Part shown: positions 11,261-21,653 of the stretch, in pieces
How the letters are laid out: each line of letters begins with the position of its first letter
How positions within the stretch are numbered: position 1 is the stretch's first letter
Source of the DNA: Piromyces finnis
Lineage: Eukaryota > Neocallimastigomycota > Neocallimastigomycetes > Neocallimastigales > Neocallimastigaceae
DNA: 64,000 bases
Direction of reading: 5' to 3'
NCBI GenBank assembly: GCA_002104945.1
Contig: MCFH01000071.1
Span: 1-64,000 of the forward strand
Notes under the pieces: generated by a model
The model's database searches: none
What the model saw: the letters and a program-made list of their open reading frames with translations, nothing else
Told to the model about the DNA's origin: nothing
Position numbers and translations under genes: made by a program

Positions 11261-11866
11261 TGTAAAGATATCAAACGCCTCTGTTTGATATCTTTAATGT
11301 AACTTAAGCCACAAGTATTATTGTTTAAGTTACACAAATTATATTCAGAAAAAGAAAATGAGACATAATTTATTTATTAATAATTAAAGTTTAAAACAAA
11401 ATAAATTATTAATTTATTTTTAATGTTTAACAAGCAAATTAATATTCTCAATTTAAATCCCTAGTTTTAGTATTGTTTTTTTATAGAAATAGATAAATAA
11501 TAAATGATTAATATATCAATAATACATGGGCACATATTCAAATTAAATAGTACTTAATTTGAATTGCCAATTGTATTTTACTAAAAATAGTTATAGTTTA
11601 AATATTTATTAATAATTAAGATTTTAGTGTAGATTTTAAATAATAATATATAAGAAATAAATAGTTATAATATAATATAAATGTATTTAGGAAAAATATA
11701 AATAGAAGATATTTTTCATCATTTTATCGATGTAATTGTTATTATTAAAATTCTATTATAATAAAAGATATTTTATAAAACAATTTTTTATTTTATTTTT
11801 TCAAAATCTTGTGTTATTGTAATAGAATAGATATCCTAATCTATTCTTTCAGTGTTCAACATTACA
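11261..11866 (+). repeat. E1 5' LTR
   Basis: 606 bp, TGTAAAGATATCAAAC ... GTTCAACATTACA. The 5' tip forms a 13-bp hairpin (AAAGATATCAAAC/GTTTGATATCTTT) followed by a second one (TAACTTAA/TTAAGTTA). A TATA-like TATAAATAG is at 11697 and the predicted transcript start GTAATTGTTAT at 11732. Confidence 0.95.
11732..11742 (+). promoter_or_regulatory. Predicted R start / self-primer of E1
   Basis: GTAATTGTTAT is the exact reverse complement of the 11 nt that follow the LTR (11867-11877). It lies 35 nt downstream of TATAAATAG. In Tf1 the first 11 nt of the mRNA anneal to the primer site and serve as primer. The same pair occurs in E2 (15761-15771 with 15896-15906) and E4 (40083-40093 with 40213-40223). 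Confidence 0.75.
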
Positions 11867-11877
11867 ATAACAATTAC
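11867..11877 (+). promoter_or_regulatory. E1 primer-binding site (self-priming type)
   Basis: ATAACAATTAC abuts the 5' LTR and is complementary to 11732-11742. It is followed by CCTAAC ... GTTAGG, an inverted repeat kept in E2, E3 and E4. I saw no tRNA 3' end matching it. Confidence 0.75.
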
Positions 11878-11904
11878 CTAACATACAAATAAGAGTACGT
11901 TAGG

Positions 11905-12058
11905 ATATCTTGGATAACTACTGATAACTTTGGGAACTACCAGGTATTTTGGATAACTACTGATATCTTTTGAAACTACCAGATATTTTGGATAACTACT
12001 GATATCTTTTGGAACTACCGGATATCTTGGATAACTACTAGTGTCTTTGTGAGCTACC
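11905..12058 (+). repeat. Tandem repeat in the E1 leader
   Basis: About 3.5 imperfect copies of a roughly 42-bp unit containing TTGGATAACTACTGATATCTT and GGAACTACC. They lie between the primer site and gag. E2, E3 and E4 have different, also repetitive, sequences in the same place. Confidence 0.8.
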
Positions 12059-12081
12059 ATTTTTATAAATTTATTCTATTA

Positions 12082-12155
12082 TCTTGCTCGACACTGTAAC
12101 ATACAGAGAGAGTCTGAAGCAACGTTTTAGTATAAATTTTTCTTTAGTTACTTTG

Positions 12156-12208
<53 letters not shown>

Positions 12209-12255
12209 ACTTGCTTGTAATAGTAGCAGGAAACAATCGGTAATCTTAATTTTTT
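12082..12255 (+). promoter_or_regulatory. E1 leader: hairpins flanking a 47-nt poly(A) tract
   Basis: A conserved CGACACTGTA-aca-TACAGAG hairpin (from about 12089) is followed by a pure A-run (12160-12206) and a second hairpin CTTGCT...AGCAGG. In E4 the first stem is CTGC/GCAG and the second CTTACT/AGTAAG, so both keep pairing through base changes. The role is unknown; packaging signal or cap-independent translation leader are possibilities. Confidence 0.6.
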
Positions 12256-12277
12256 CATTTAGTGTCTAGTTGGTGAA

Positions 12278-15200
12278 TTGGAGGAATTAATAAATATATT
12301 TGATAATTGGAATTTGGAGGAAATGACGGATAGAATGGAGAATGCTGCTGGGAATCATGGAAGCATTATTAATGCTCCACCATTATTCACTGGTAGGCAA
12401 AGGGAATTAGATGGTTTTTTAACCAGAGTGGAATTGGTTTTCCGAACTCGACCGGCACTGTATAATACAGATCGCGTCCGGGTTGACTTCGTTATTTCCT
12501 ACTTCTCTGGGAAACCGTTGGAATGGGCTTCATCACTAATGCGGAATAATAGTGGGATATTAAACAATTATGATGAATTTATAGATCGTTTGAGGGCTAA
12601 TTTCGGATGTGACCGTTATGATACTGTTGTTGCGAATGGTAAATTAGACAACATCCGACAAAAAAAACTTGGATATGTTGTTGATTATATTACCGAGTTT
12701 CAAAGAATAAGCCAAAATTCAAACTTTAATGAAAGTGCAAAGATCTATATGTTTCTGAAAGGTTTAAACCCACAGTTAAGAGAAAAGTTGGCTTTTGTTG
12801 AAACCAATCCAAATTCAATGGAACAGTTAATATCTTCAACAATTTTGGTTGAAGATATGATGAAAAGAAATTCTTTAAGTGAATTCTATTTTAACAATAG
12901 GATTGCGGGAGATCCTATGGATGTTGATGTTTTTAAAATTAGTGCAGATAGGAAACGTAAGCGTTATATCAACATTCAAGGATCCAGCGGTCGTTATGAG
13001 GAGAGATCAAATAATTTTGAAGAAGAAAGAAAAAAGGGTGTTTGTTTTCTTTGCAAGAAACCAGGACATTTGAAATTCAATTGTCCTAATAGAGTTAAAC
13101 CAAAAAGAGTATTCCGGATTATTAAGGAAAAGACTCCTAGAATTGCTAATCCAAGGATTTATAAAGTGGGAGTCATGGATAGCAAAAAAGACGTAAATAT
13201 TATCGATTTTTATTTAAGTACAAACAATATTCCGGAAGTTAAAGTTAGAGTGTTAGTTGATTCAGGATCCGAATTAAGTTTTATTAATCCTGAACTTGCT
13301 AAAGAAATTGGAATTCATTTTGAAACTGTTGAGCCTTTCCGAGTTTCAGGAGTTAACGATGGGATTTCTTGTGTAATGGAACGGAGTGAAAAGTGCATAT
13401 TAAGATGTAGAAATCATTTTGAAACTATTCAATTATATAGTTTAAAGGTTCCTGGTGTCGACGTAATTCTTGGACTACCATGGATTAAAAAGCACAATCC
13501 TGAGGCTTTTTATGATTCCAAGAAAATCAATTTTAGTTCGGGATATTGCGCTAGACACTGTAACCATGGGAAAAGAAATAGAAAAAGTAAGAAGAAATCT
13601 AAGAAGGACGAATTAGACCATGAAGTCCTCGACAAAAGTATTATGAAAAAATCGGCTAAATCCATCGGTCTCTCGGATAATGCAAACACCTCGAATAATG
13701 AAGACAAGGAGTACGTTAGAGGACGCCTAGTAAGAACTATTAATGATGAAGAAGACAGCGAAGATGACGGAGACAATTATAATAAAAAAGTTAAATGTAT
13801 AATTAGTAAAATTAGTGAAACATGTAATAGTAATAATAAATGTAATTATGAATGTAATGAAAATAGTCTTAGTTTAATAGAAACAAAGATTAAGAATAAT
13901 GAATTAAATAAAGAAAAAATGGTCACCGTACCATCCGAATATATTGAATTTTTAGAAGTGTTTAACGAAAAAAATTGTGAAGTGTTACCTCCTCATAGAC
14001 CTTATGATTGTGAAATCAAGCTTAAGGATGATTCAACTTTATTTTATGGACCCTTGTATCCATTAACTGAAGTTGAAAGAGAGGAACTTAAAAAATATAT
14101 AGATGAAAATTTAAATAAGGGTTTTATTAGGAAATCATCGTCTCCTGCAGGGGCTCCAATTTTGTTTGTTAAAAAGAAGGATGGCTCCCTGAGACTTTGT
14201 ATCGATTATAGAAAGTTGAATGACATTACCATTCGTAATTCATATCCTTTACCTTTAATTAGTGACCTTCTGGAAAGAGTGAAAAATGCTAAAATTTTCA
14301 CTAAATTAGATCTCAAATCTGCTTATAATCTTATTCGTATTAAAGAAGGTGACGAATACAAAACAGCTTTTCGTACTAGGTATGGTCATTATGAATATCT
14401 AGTTATGCCTTTTGGATTAAAGAATGCACCTGCAACTTTTCAACACTTTATTAACGATGTTCTCAGTGATTACTTAGACGATTTTGTTATCTCGTATATT
14501 GATGATATCCTTATTTATTCTAATAATATCGAAGAGCATCATGAGCATGTTAAAAAGGTACTTAAGAAACTACTTGAAAATAATCTTTATGTTAAATTAG
14601 AAAAATGTGAGTTTGATGTTGAGAAAACCACTTTTCTTGGTTATGTCATTTCAAAGGATGGATTGCAAATGGATGAGAATAAAGTTAAAGCAATTCTCGA
14701 TTGGCCGGTTCCCAAGAATGTTAAAGAGGTTCAGTCTTTTATTGGTTTATGCAACTATTACAGAATTTTTATTAAAGACTTTGCTAAAATTGCAAACCCT
14801 CTTCACAAACTCACTAGAAAGAATGTTGCTTTTAACTGGGTGAAAGAAGATCAGGACGCTTTTATTTTATTAAAATCTCTGTTCACGTCAGCTCCTATTC
14901 TGAAACATGCGGATAGTAATAAACAATTTATTGTAGAAACTGATGCTAGTAATTATGCTGTCGGTGCTATTCTCTCTCAAGAATTTGATGGCAAATTACA
15001 TCCTATTGTATTTCTTTCTAAAAGTTTGACGAGTTGTCAAAGAAACTATCCTATATATGACAAGGAACTTTTAGCTATTGTAATTGCTCTTGAAGAATGG
15101 CGTCATTATTTAGAAGGTGCACGCCATCCGTTCATAATTTATACTGATCACAAGAATTTAACATTTCCTAGAAAACCTGAAATGTTATCTCAGAGACAAA

Positions 15201-15289
15201 TTAGATGGAATTTGTTCTTATCCAGATTTGATTTTAAACTCATTTATAGAGCTGGAAAGAAATCCGGTAAGCCTGATATCCTGTCTCGT
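12278..15289 (+). CDS. E1 Gag-Pol, 5' part (Gag to RNase H)
   Basis: 1004 codons up to the E2 insertion at TSD CTCGT; the reading continues in frame at 21654, giving 1547 residues in all. Order: capsid-type Gag; CCHC knuckle (C256, CxxCxxxxGHxxxxC); protease LVDSGSEL (Asp about 327); reverse transcriptase with CIDYRKLN, MPFGLKNAPATF and YIDD (Y740); RNase H starting ETDASNYAVGA. Gag and Pol are one frame, as in Tf1. The first ATG is 12323 (codon 16), but the 15 codons before it, starting at a TTG, are conserved in E2-E4. A TAG lies just upstream of that stretch here. No mutation other than the E2 insertion breaks the frame. The few codons read after 15289 belong to the E2 LTR. Confidence 0.93.
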
Positions 15290-15895
15290 TGTAAAGACAT
15301 CAAACGCCTCTGTTTGATATCTTTAATGTAACTTAAGCCACAAGTATTATTGTTTAAGTTACACAAATTATATTCAGAAAAAGAAAATGAGACATAATTT
15401 ATTTATTAATAATTAAAGTTTAAAACAAAATAAATTATTAATTTATTTTTAATGTTTAACAAGTAAATTAATATTCTCAATTTAAATCCCTAGTTTTAGT
15501 ATTGTTTTTTTATAGAAATAGATAAATAATAAATGATTAATATATCAATAATACATGGGCACATATTCAAATTAAATAGTACTTAATTTGAATTGCCAAT
15601 TGTATTTTACTAAAAATAGTTATAGTTTAAATATTTATTAATAATTAAGATTTTAGTGTAGATTTTAAATAATAATATATAAGAAATAAATAGTTATAAT
15701 ATAATATAAATGTATTTAGGAAAAATATAAATAGAAGATATTTTTCATCATTTTATCGATGTAATTGTTATTATTAAAATTCTATTATAATAAAAGATAT
15801 TTTATAAAACAATTTTTTATTTTATTTCTCAAATTTTTGTGTTATTGTAATAGGTTAGATATCCTAATCTATTCGGTTTAGTGTCTGACTTTACA
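15290..15895 (+). repeat. E2 5' LTR
   Basis: 606 bp, starting TGTAAAGACATC and ending GTCTGACTTTACA. TATA-like box at 15726; self-primer GTAATTGTTAT at 15761-15771, 35 nt further on. Its 3' end differs from the E1 type (GTCTGACTTTACA instead of GTTCAACATTACA). Confidence 0.95.
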
Positions 15896-15906
15896 ATAAC
15901 AATTAC
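15896..15906 (+). promoter_or_regulatory. E2 primer-binding site (self-priming type)
   Basis: ATAACAATTAC directly after the 5' LTR, complementary over 11 nt to 15761-15771. Confidence 0.75.
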
Positions 15907-16221
15907 CTAAACAGATAGTTACGAATACGTTAGGGTATCAAGAAGAAATAGAAGAACTTTTGGGAAGATTCTACTAGGACAAATAGAAGAATTCTACTAG
16001 AAGAAATATAAGAACTTTTTGGAAAACTCTACTTGAAGAAATAGAAGAAATTTTTGAATATTTTGCTAAGGCTACCTAAGGAAGATTATCAAGAACTTTG
16101 GGATATTCTACCGGACTACAAGAATACTTTAATCAATCGGAACGCTTCACCGAATAATTCGTATTTGAAAAGGACTATTACTACGGCTGAAGTTTGGAAT
16201 TAACATTAGTTAATAACTTGT

Positions 16222-16282
16222 TCGACACTGTAATTATACAGAGAGAGTCTGTAATAACTTATTAACTTATTGTTAGAAGACG

Positions 16283-16328
<46 letters not shown>

Positions 16329-16360
16329 ACTTACTTGAAATAATAGTAAGAAACCCTCGT
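16222..16360 (+). promoter_or_regulatory. E2 leader: hairpins flanking a 43-nt poly(A) tract
   Basis: CGACACTGTA-att-ATACAGAG hairpin at about 16223, A-run at 16283-16325, then the hairpin CTTACT...AGTAAG. Same order and spacing class as in E1 and E4, with a different A-run length. Confidence 0.6.
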
Positions 16361-16401
16361 TATTTTACTTAATTTTAATTTTATGTGTTTTTGTATTAGA
16401 G

Positions 16402-19400
16402 TTGGAGGAATTAATTAATACTTTTGATAATTTAAATTTAGAAGAAATGGAAGAAAGAGGTGGTGGTTCTACAGTAAATCCAGGGAACATTATCAATGCT
16501 CCTCCGTTGTTTACTGGTAGACATAGAGATTTAGATGGGTTTTTAACTAGAGTAGAATTGGTATTTCGAACTCGACCGGCACTGTACAATACAGATCGCG
16601 TCCGGGTTGATTTCGTTATTTCCTACTTCTCTGGTAGACCCCTGGAATGGGCATCATCGCTTATGAGGAATAATAGTAATGTATTGAACCATTATGATGA
16701 ATTTATAGATCGCCTCAGAGCTAATTTCGGTAGTGATCGATATGACACTGTTGTTGCAAACGGTAAACTCGATAACATTAGACAAAGAAAACTTGGTCAA
16801 GTAGTTGATTATATCACCGAGTTTCAACGAGTTAGCCAAAATTCCAACTTTAACGAAAGTGCTAAGATCTATATGTTTCTGAAAGGTTTAAATCCATTAC
16901 TTAGAGAGAAATTGGCGTTTGTCGAAACAAACCCGTCATCTATGGAACATTTAATATCCTCAACAATATTAGTTGAAGATATGATGAAAAGGAATTCTTT
17001 GAGTGAGTTTTATTTTAATAATAGAAGGGCTAATGATCCTATGGATGTTGACGTTTTTAGAATTAGTGCTGATAAGAAGCGTAAACGTTATGTAAATATT
17101 CAAGGAACTAGTAATAATTATGATGAGAGCCCAAGAACGTTTGAAGAAGAAAGGAGAAAGGGGGTTTGTTTTTTGTGTAAAAAACCTGGACATTTTAAAT
17201 TTAATTGTCCAAATAGAGTAAAACCCAAGAAGGTTTTTAGAATAATTAAAGAAAAAACTCCTAAGATTGTTGAACCGAAAATTTATAAAGTAGGAGTAAT
17301 GGACAAAAAAGATGATTTGAATTTTATTGACTTTTATTTAAGTACTAACGAGGTCCCCGAAGCAAAAATCAAGGTGTTGATTGATTCTGGTTCCGAGTTA
17401 AATTTTATTAACCCGGATATTGCTGAGGATCTTGGCATTAAATTTGAGAATATTGACCCATTCCGTGTTTCCGGAGTCAATGATGGAATTTCCAGAGTCT
17501 GGGAAAAGTCGGAGAAATGTATGCTAAGATATAGGAACCATTATGAAGTTATTCAGCTGTATAGCTTAAAGGTTCCTGGAGTTGATGTTATTCTTGGGTT
17601 ACCTTGGATCAAAAAGCATAATCCTGAAGCTTTTTATGATCCTAAGAAAATTGCTTTTAGTTCCGGTTATTGTGCTAGACACTGTAACCAAGGTAAAAGA
17701 AGAAGGAAGCAAAGAAAGAAGTCTCAAAAAAGCCAGCTAGATCATGATGTTCTTGACCGAAGTTTAACTAAAACAGTAAAATCTGTCTCTACAGCCCCTT
17801 TAAAAAACCCTGAAGAAAAGGAGTATATTAAAGGCCGCCTTGTTAGAACCATTAATGATGAAGATGATAGCGATGAGGAATATATTAGTTTTAATAAAAA
17901 GGTTAAATGTATTGTAACGAAAATTAATGAAACATGTAATAATAATAATGAATCATGTAGTAATAATAATAATAATAATGAAAAGGATATTAATAAAGAT
18001 AAATTGGTCTCCGTACCAACCCAATATTTAGAATTTAGTGAAGTGTTTAATGAAAAAAATTGTGAAGTGTTACCTCCTCATAGACCTTATGATTGCGAAA
18101 TCAAGCTTAAGGATGATTCAACTTTATTTTATGGACCTTTGTATCCATTAACTGAAGTTGAAAGAGAGGAACTTAAAAAGTATATAGATGAAAATTTAAA
18201 TAAAGGTTTCATTAGGAAATCATCGTCTCCTGCTGGTGCCCCAATTTTGTTTGTTAAAAAGAAGGACGGTTCCTTAAGACTTTGTATTGATTATAGAAGG
18301 TTGAATGATATTACAATTCGTAATTCATATCCTTTACCTTTAATAAGTGACCTTTTGGATAGGGTGAAAAATGCTAAGATTTTTACCAAACTAGACCTTA
18401 AATCCGCTTATAATCTTGTTCGTATTAAAGAAGGTGATGAATACAAAACGGCTTTTCGTACTAGGTATGGTCATTTTGAATATCTGGTTATGCCTTTTGG
18501 ATTAAAGAATGCACCTGCAACCTTTCAACACTTTATTAACGATGTTCTTAGTGATTATTTAGATGATTTTGTTATCTCATATATTGATGATATCCTTATT
18601 TATTCTAATAATATCGAAGAGCATCACGAGCATGTTAAAAAGGTACTTAAGAAACTACTCGAAAATAATCTTTATGTTAAATTAGAAAAATGTGAGTTTG
18701 ATGTTAAGAAAACCACTTTTCTTGGTTATGTCATTTCAAAAGATGGGTTGCAAATGGATGAAAATAAAGTTAAAGCAATTCTCGATTGGCCGGTTCCCAA
18801 GAATGTTAAAGAGGTTCAGTCTTTTATTGGTCTATGTAACTATTACAGAATTTTTATTAAAGACTTTGCTAAAATTGCAAACCCTCTTCACAAGCTCACT
18901 AGAAAAAATGTTGCTTTTAACTGGGTGAAAGAAGATCAGGACGCTTTTAATTTATTAAAAACTTTGTTCACGTCAGCTCCTATTCTGAAACATGCGGATA
19001 GTAATAAACAATTTATTGTTGAAACTGATGCTAGTAATTATGCTGTCGGTGCTATTCTCTCTCAAGAGTTTGACGGCAAATTACATCCCATTGCATTTCT
19101 TTCTAAAAGTTTGACGAGTTGTCAAAGAAACTATCCTATATATGACAAGGAACTGTTAGCCATTATAGTTGCACTTGAAGAATGGCGTCATTACTTAGAG
19201 GGTGCACGCCATCAGTTCATAATTTATACCGATCACAAGAACTTAACATTTCCTAGAAAACCTGAAATGTTATCTCAGAGACAAATTAGATGGAATTTGT
19301 TCTTATCCAGATTTGACTTTAAACTCATTTATAGAGCTGGTAAGAAATCTGGTAAGCCTGACATTCTGTCTCGTAGAAGTGATCATTTAGTGAATGTTAT

Positions 19401-21006
19401 TAACTCTGATGTTTCTTGTCTTACTATTTCGCTTCATCATAGTGATAACAAACCTTTAATAGATTCTATTTTATCAGAACTTAAAAATGACGATTTGTAT
19501 AATTCCATTGTTCAATTTAAAATGAATGGTTCTACAAGTAATGCACCTATTAAAAATATTGATAAAGTTATTATTGACGGTGAAGGATTTTTGTTATTTA
19601 ATAATCTTATTTATGTTCCTAAATCTCTTAGGACTAGAGTTTTGGAACTCCATCATGATTCTGTTGCTGCTGGCCATTTCGGCATTAAGAAAACTGTCGA
19701 ACTTATTTCAAGAAACTTTTGGTGGCCAAGATTTCATTCAGATGTTAAATCCTTTATTAAATCTTGCGTGACTTGTTGCAAATCCAAAGTCCCTAGACAT
19801 AAGCCTTATGGATTGTTATCCCCTTTGGACACTCCTAGTAGGCCTTGGTCTGATATCTCTATCGACTTTATTGTTGATCTTCCTAAGTCCAGAGATATGA
19901 CTACACTTATGGTTGTTGTCGATAGATTTACTAAATTTGCTCACGCCATTCCTTTACGTTGTCTTCCTACTGCTTCAATTGCTGCTGATGCTTTTATTGC
20001 CAATGTCTTCCGTTTGCATGGTCTTCCTAATTCCATTATTTCTGATAGAGGCTCGCAATTTACTTCTGATTTCTGGTCAAGACTTTGTGACCTTCTTAAT
20101 ATCAATCATTCATTGTCAACTGCTAACCATCCGCAGACAGATGGTCAAACGGAGAGGGTGAACGGCATATTAGAACAATATTTCCGTTGTTTTATCAATA
20201 AAAAGCAGAATAACTGGGTTGATCTTATCCCGTTTGCTGAATTTGCTTATAATAATACTTTACAGCAATCTATAAATCAATCCCCATTCTTTGCTAATTA
20301 TGGTTTTCATCCAAAGTTCAGCTTGGAAATCCCGGCTAATGATAGACCTAGTAGAGCTGAACAAAGAGTAATTGATATGAATGAAAACTTTAAATTATTA
20401 AAAGGAAACTTAGAAAAAGCAAAAGAAACATATAAGAAATATGCCGATATGAAAAGAATGAGTCCCCCGGAATTTGAAGTGGGAAAGAAGGTATGGTTAT
20501 TGAAAGATTCTCCGAGAACTAACTTGAAGAAGAAATTAGCACCTCAAATGCTTGGTCCATTTGAAATAATTGAAAAAGTTAGTTCTCTCGCTTTTAAATT
20601 GAAACTCCCAAAGACAATGAGATGTCATCCAGTCTTTCATGTCTCATTGTTAGAACCATACTTTGAAAACGAGTTTATAGATAGGTCTAATAGTAGGAAA
20701 AGAAATATTCATCTTAGCACAGATTTAATTGAAAAAATTCCAGAAAAAATTGAGAAGATGAAATCTGTTAATGGTGAGACATTTTATAAGTTATCGTGGA
20801 AAGGATTTGACAAATCCACTTGGGTTTCTGAAGATCAGATCCCGGACAAACAATTAATACAAGAGTTCGAAAGAAACTCTAAAAAGTCAAAACATAAGTT
20901 GAATGACTCCTCCATGAGAATAAGAAAGAATAAAGGTGGTAATCTAATCAAGCACAGATACCAACCATTTGTAATTGAAATTCCTTCGAGAAAAGATTCC
21001 TTATAA
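16402..21006 (+). CDS. E2 Gag-Pol polyprotein, intact (chromovirus)
   Basis: A 1534-residue polyprotein in one frame. Domains: Gag capsid (about 30-215); CCHC knuckle from C256; protease LIDSGSEL (D328); reverse transcriptase with CIDYRRLN and YIDD (Y727, D729, D730); RNase H (D876 in ETDASNYA); integrase zinc finger from H1084 (HHDS...CVTCC); catalytic triad D1155, D1215, E1251 (35 residues between the last two); GPF module (about 1384); and a chromodomain-like tail (about 1435-1495, FYKLSWKGFDKSTWVSEDQI). Reverse transcription and integration follow the Ty3/Tf1 scheme. Chromodomains of such integrases are known to bind histone marks and direct insertion. The first ATG is 16447; the conserved 15 codons before it begin with TTG. 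All catalytic residues I can check are present, so it may be active. Confidence 0.95.
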   Translation: MEELINTFDNLNLEEMEERGGGSTVNPGNIINAPPLFTGRHRDLDGFLTRVELVFRTRPALYNTDRVRVDFVISYFSGRPLEWASSLMRNNSNVLNHYDEFIDRLRANFGSDRYDTVVANGKLDNIRQRKLGQVVDYITEFQRVSQNSNFNESAKIYMFLKGLNPLLREKLAFVETNPSSMEHLISSTILVEDMMKRNSLSEFYFNNRRANDPMDVDVFRISADKKRKRYVNIQGTSNNYDESPRTFEEERRKGVCFLCKKPGHFKFNCPNRVKPKKVFRIIKEKTPKIVEPKIYKVGVMDKKDDLNFIDFYLSTNEVPEAKIKVLIDSGSELNFINPDIAEDLGIKFENIDPFRVSGVNDGISRVWEKSEKCMLRYRNHYEVIQLYSLKVPGVDVILGLPWIKKHNPEAFYDPKKIAFSSGYCARHCNQGKRRRKQRKKSQKSQLDHDVLDRSLTKTVKSVSTAPLKNPEEKEYIKGRLVRTINDEDDSDEEYISFNKKVKCIVTKINETCNNNNESCSNNNNNNEKDINKDKLVSVPTQYLEFSEVFNEKNCEVLPPHRPYDCEIKLKDDSTLFYGPLYPLTEVEREELKKYIDENLNKGFIRKSSSPAGAPILFVKKKDGSLRLCIDYRRLNDITIRNSYPLPLISDLLDRVKNAKIFTKLDLKSAYNLVRIKEGDEYKTAFRTRYGHFEYLVMPFGLKNAPATFQHFINDVLSDYLDDFVISYIDDILIYSNNIEEHHEHVKKVLKKLLENNLYVKLEKCEFDVKKTTFLGYVISKDGLQMDENKVKAILDWPVPKNVKEVQSFIGLCNYYRIFIKDFAKIANPLHKLTRKNVAFNWVKEDQDAFNLLKTLFTSAPILKHADSNKQFIVETDASNYAVGAILSQEFDGKLHPIAFLSKSLTSCQRNYPIYDKELLAIIVALEEWRHYLEGARHQFIIYTDHKNLTFPRKPEMLSQRQIRWNLFLSRFDFKLIYRAGKKSGKPDILSRRSDHLVNVINSDVSCLTISLHHSDNKPLIDSILSELKNDDLYNSIVQFKMNGSTSNAPIKNIDKVIIDGEGFLLFNNLIYVPKSLRTRVLELHHDSVAAGHFGIKKTVELISRNFWWPRFHSDVKSFIKSCVTCCKSKVPRHKPYGLLSPLDTPSRPWSDISIDFIVDLPKSRDMTTLMVVVDRFTKFAHAIPLRCLPTASIAADAFIANVFRLHGLPNSIISDRGSQFTSDFWSRLCDLLNINHSLSTANHPQTDGQTERVNGILEQYFRCFINKKQNNWVDLIPFAEFAYNNTLQQSINQSPFFANYGFHPKFSLEIPANDRPSRAEQRVIDMNENFKLLKGNLEKAKETYKKYADMKRMSPPEFEVGKKVWLLKDSPRTNLKKKLAPQMLGPFEIIEKVSSLAFKLKLPKTMRCHPVFHVSLLEPYFENEFIDRSNSRKRNIHLSTDLIEKIPEKIEKMKSVNGETFYKLSWKGFDKSTWVSEDQIPDKQLIQEFERNSKKSKHKLNDSSMRIRKNKGGNLIKHRYQPFVIEIPSRKDSL

Positions 21007-21030
21007 ATTAATCTCGCAGGAGCTCGACTT

Positions 21031-21042
21031 AGAGAGAGAGAT
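21031..21042 (+). promoter_or_regulatory. E2 polypurine tract
   Basis: AGAGAGAGAGAT directly before the 3' LTR, the usual plus-strand primer position. The same tract precedes the 3' LTRs of E1, E3 and E4. Confidence 0.85.
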
Positions 21043-21648
21043 TGTAAAGACATCAAACGCCTCTGTTTGATATCTTTAATGTAACTTAAGCCACAAGTAT
21101 TATTGTTTAAGTTACACAAATTATATTCAGAAAAAGAAAATGAGACATAATTTATTTATTAATAATTAAAGTTTAAAACAAAATAAATTATTAATTTATT
21201 TTTAATGTTTAACAAGTAAATTAATATTCTCAATTTAAATCCCTAGTTTTAGTATTGTTTTTTTATAGAAATAGATAAATAATAAATGATTAATATATCA
21301 ATAATACATGGGCACATATTCAAATTAAATGGTACTTAATTTGAATTGCCAATTGTATTTTACTAAAAATAGTTATAGTTTAAATATTTATTAATAATTA
21401 AGATTTTAGTGTAGATTTTAAATAATAATATATAAGAAATAAATAGTTATAATATAATATAAATGTATTTAGGAAAAATATAAATAGAAGATATTTTTCA
21501 TCATTTTATCGATGTAATTGTTATTATTAAAATTCTATTATAATAAAAGATATTTTATAAAACAATTTTTTATTTTATTTCTCAAATTTTTGTGTTATTG
21601 TAATAGGTTAGATATCCTAATCTATTCGGTTTAGTGTCTGACTTTACA
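21043..21648 (+). repeat. E2 3' LTR
   Basis: 606 bp, one visible difference from the 5' LTR (AAATGGTACTT against AAATAGTACTT). Confidence 0.96.
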
Positions 21649-21653
21649 CTCGT

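Larger units (their letters stand above)
15290..21648 (+). mobile_element. Ty3/gypsy zeta element E2 (plus), complete
   Basis: The innermost element of the nest. Its LTRs (15290-15895 and 21043-21648, 606 bp each) differ at one position by eye. The exact TSD is CTCGT (15285-15289 and 21649-21653) in the E1 pol gene. Primer site, leader, one intact gag-pol ORF and polypurine tract (AGAGAGAGAGAT, 21031-21042) are all present. It appears structurally intact and is the youngest insertion of the nest by position. Confidence 0.97.

Noticed and set aside
11878-12060. A minus-strand open frame with repeated SSYPKYLVV-like units
   Set aside because: It is the antisense of the tandem repeat in the E1 leader; repeats keep frames open by chance.
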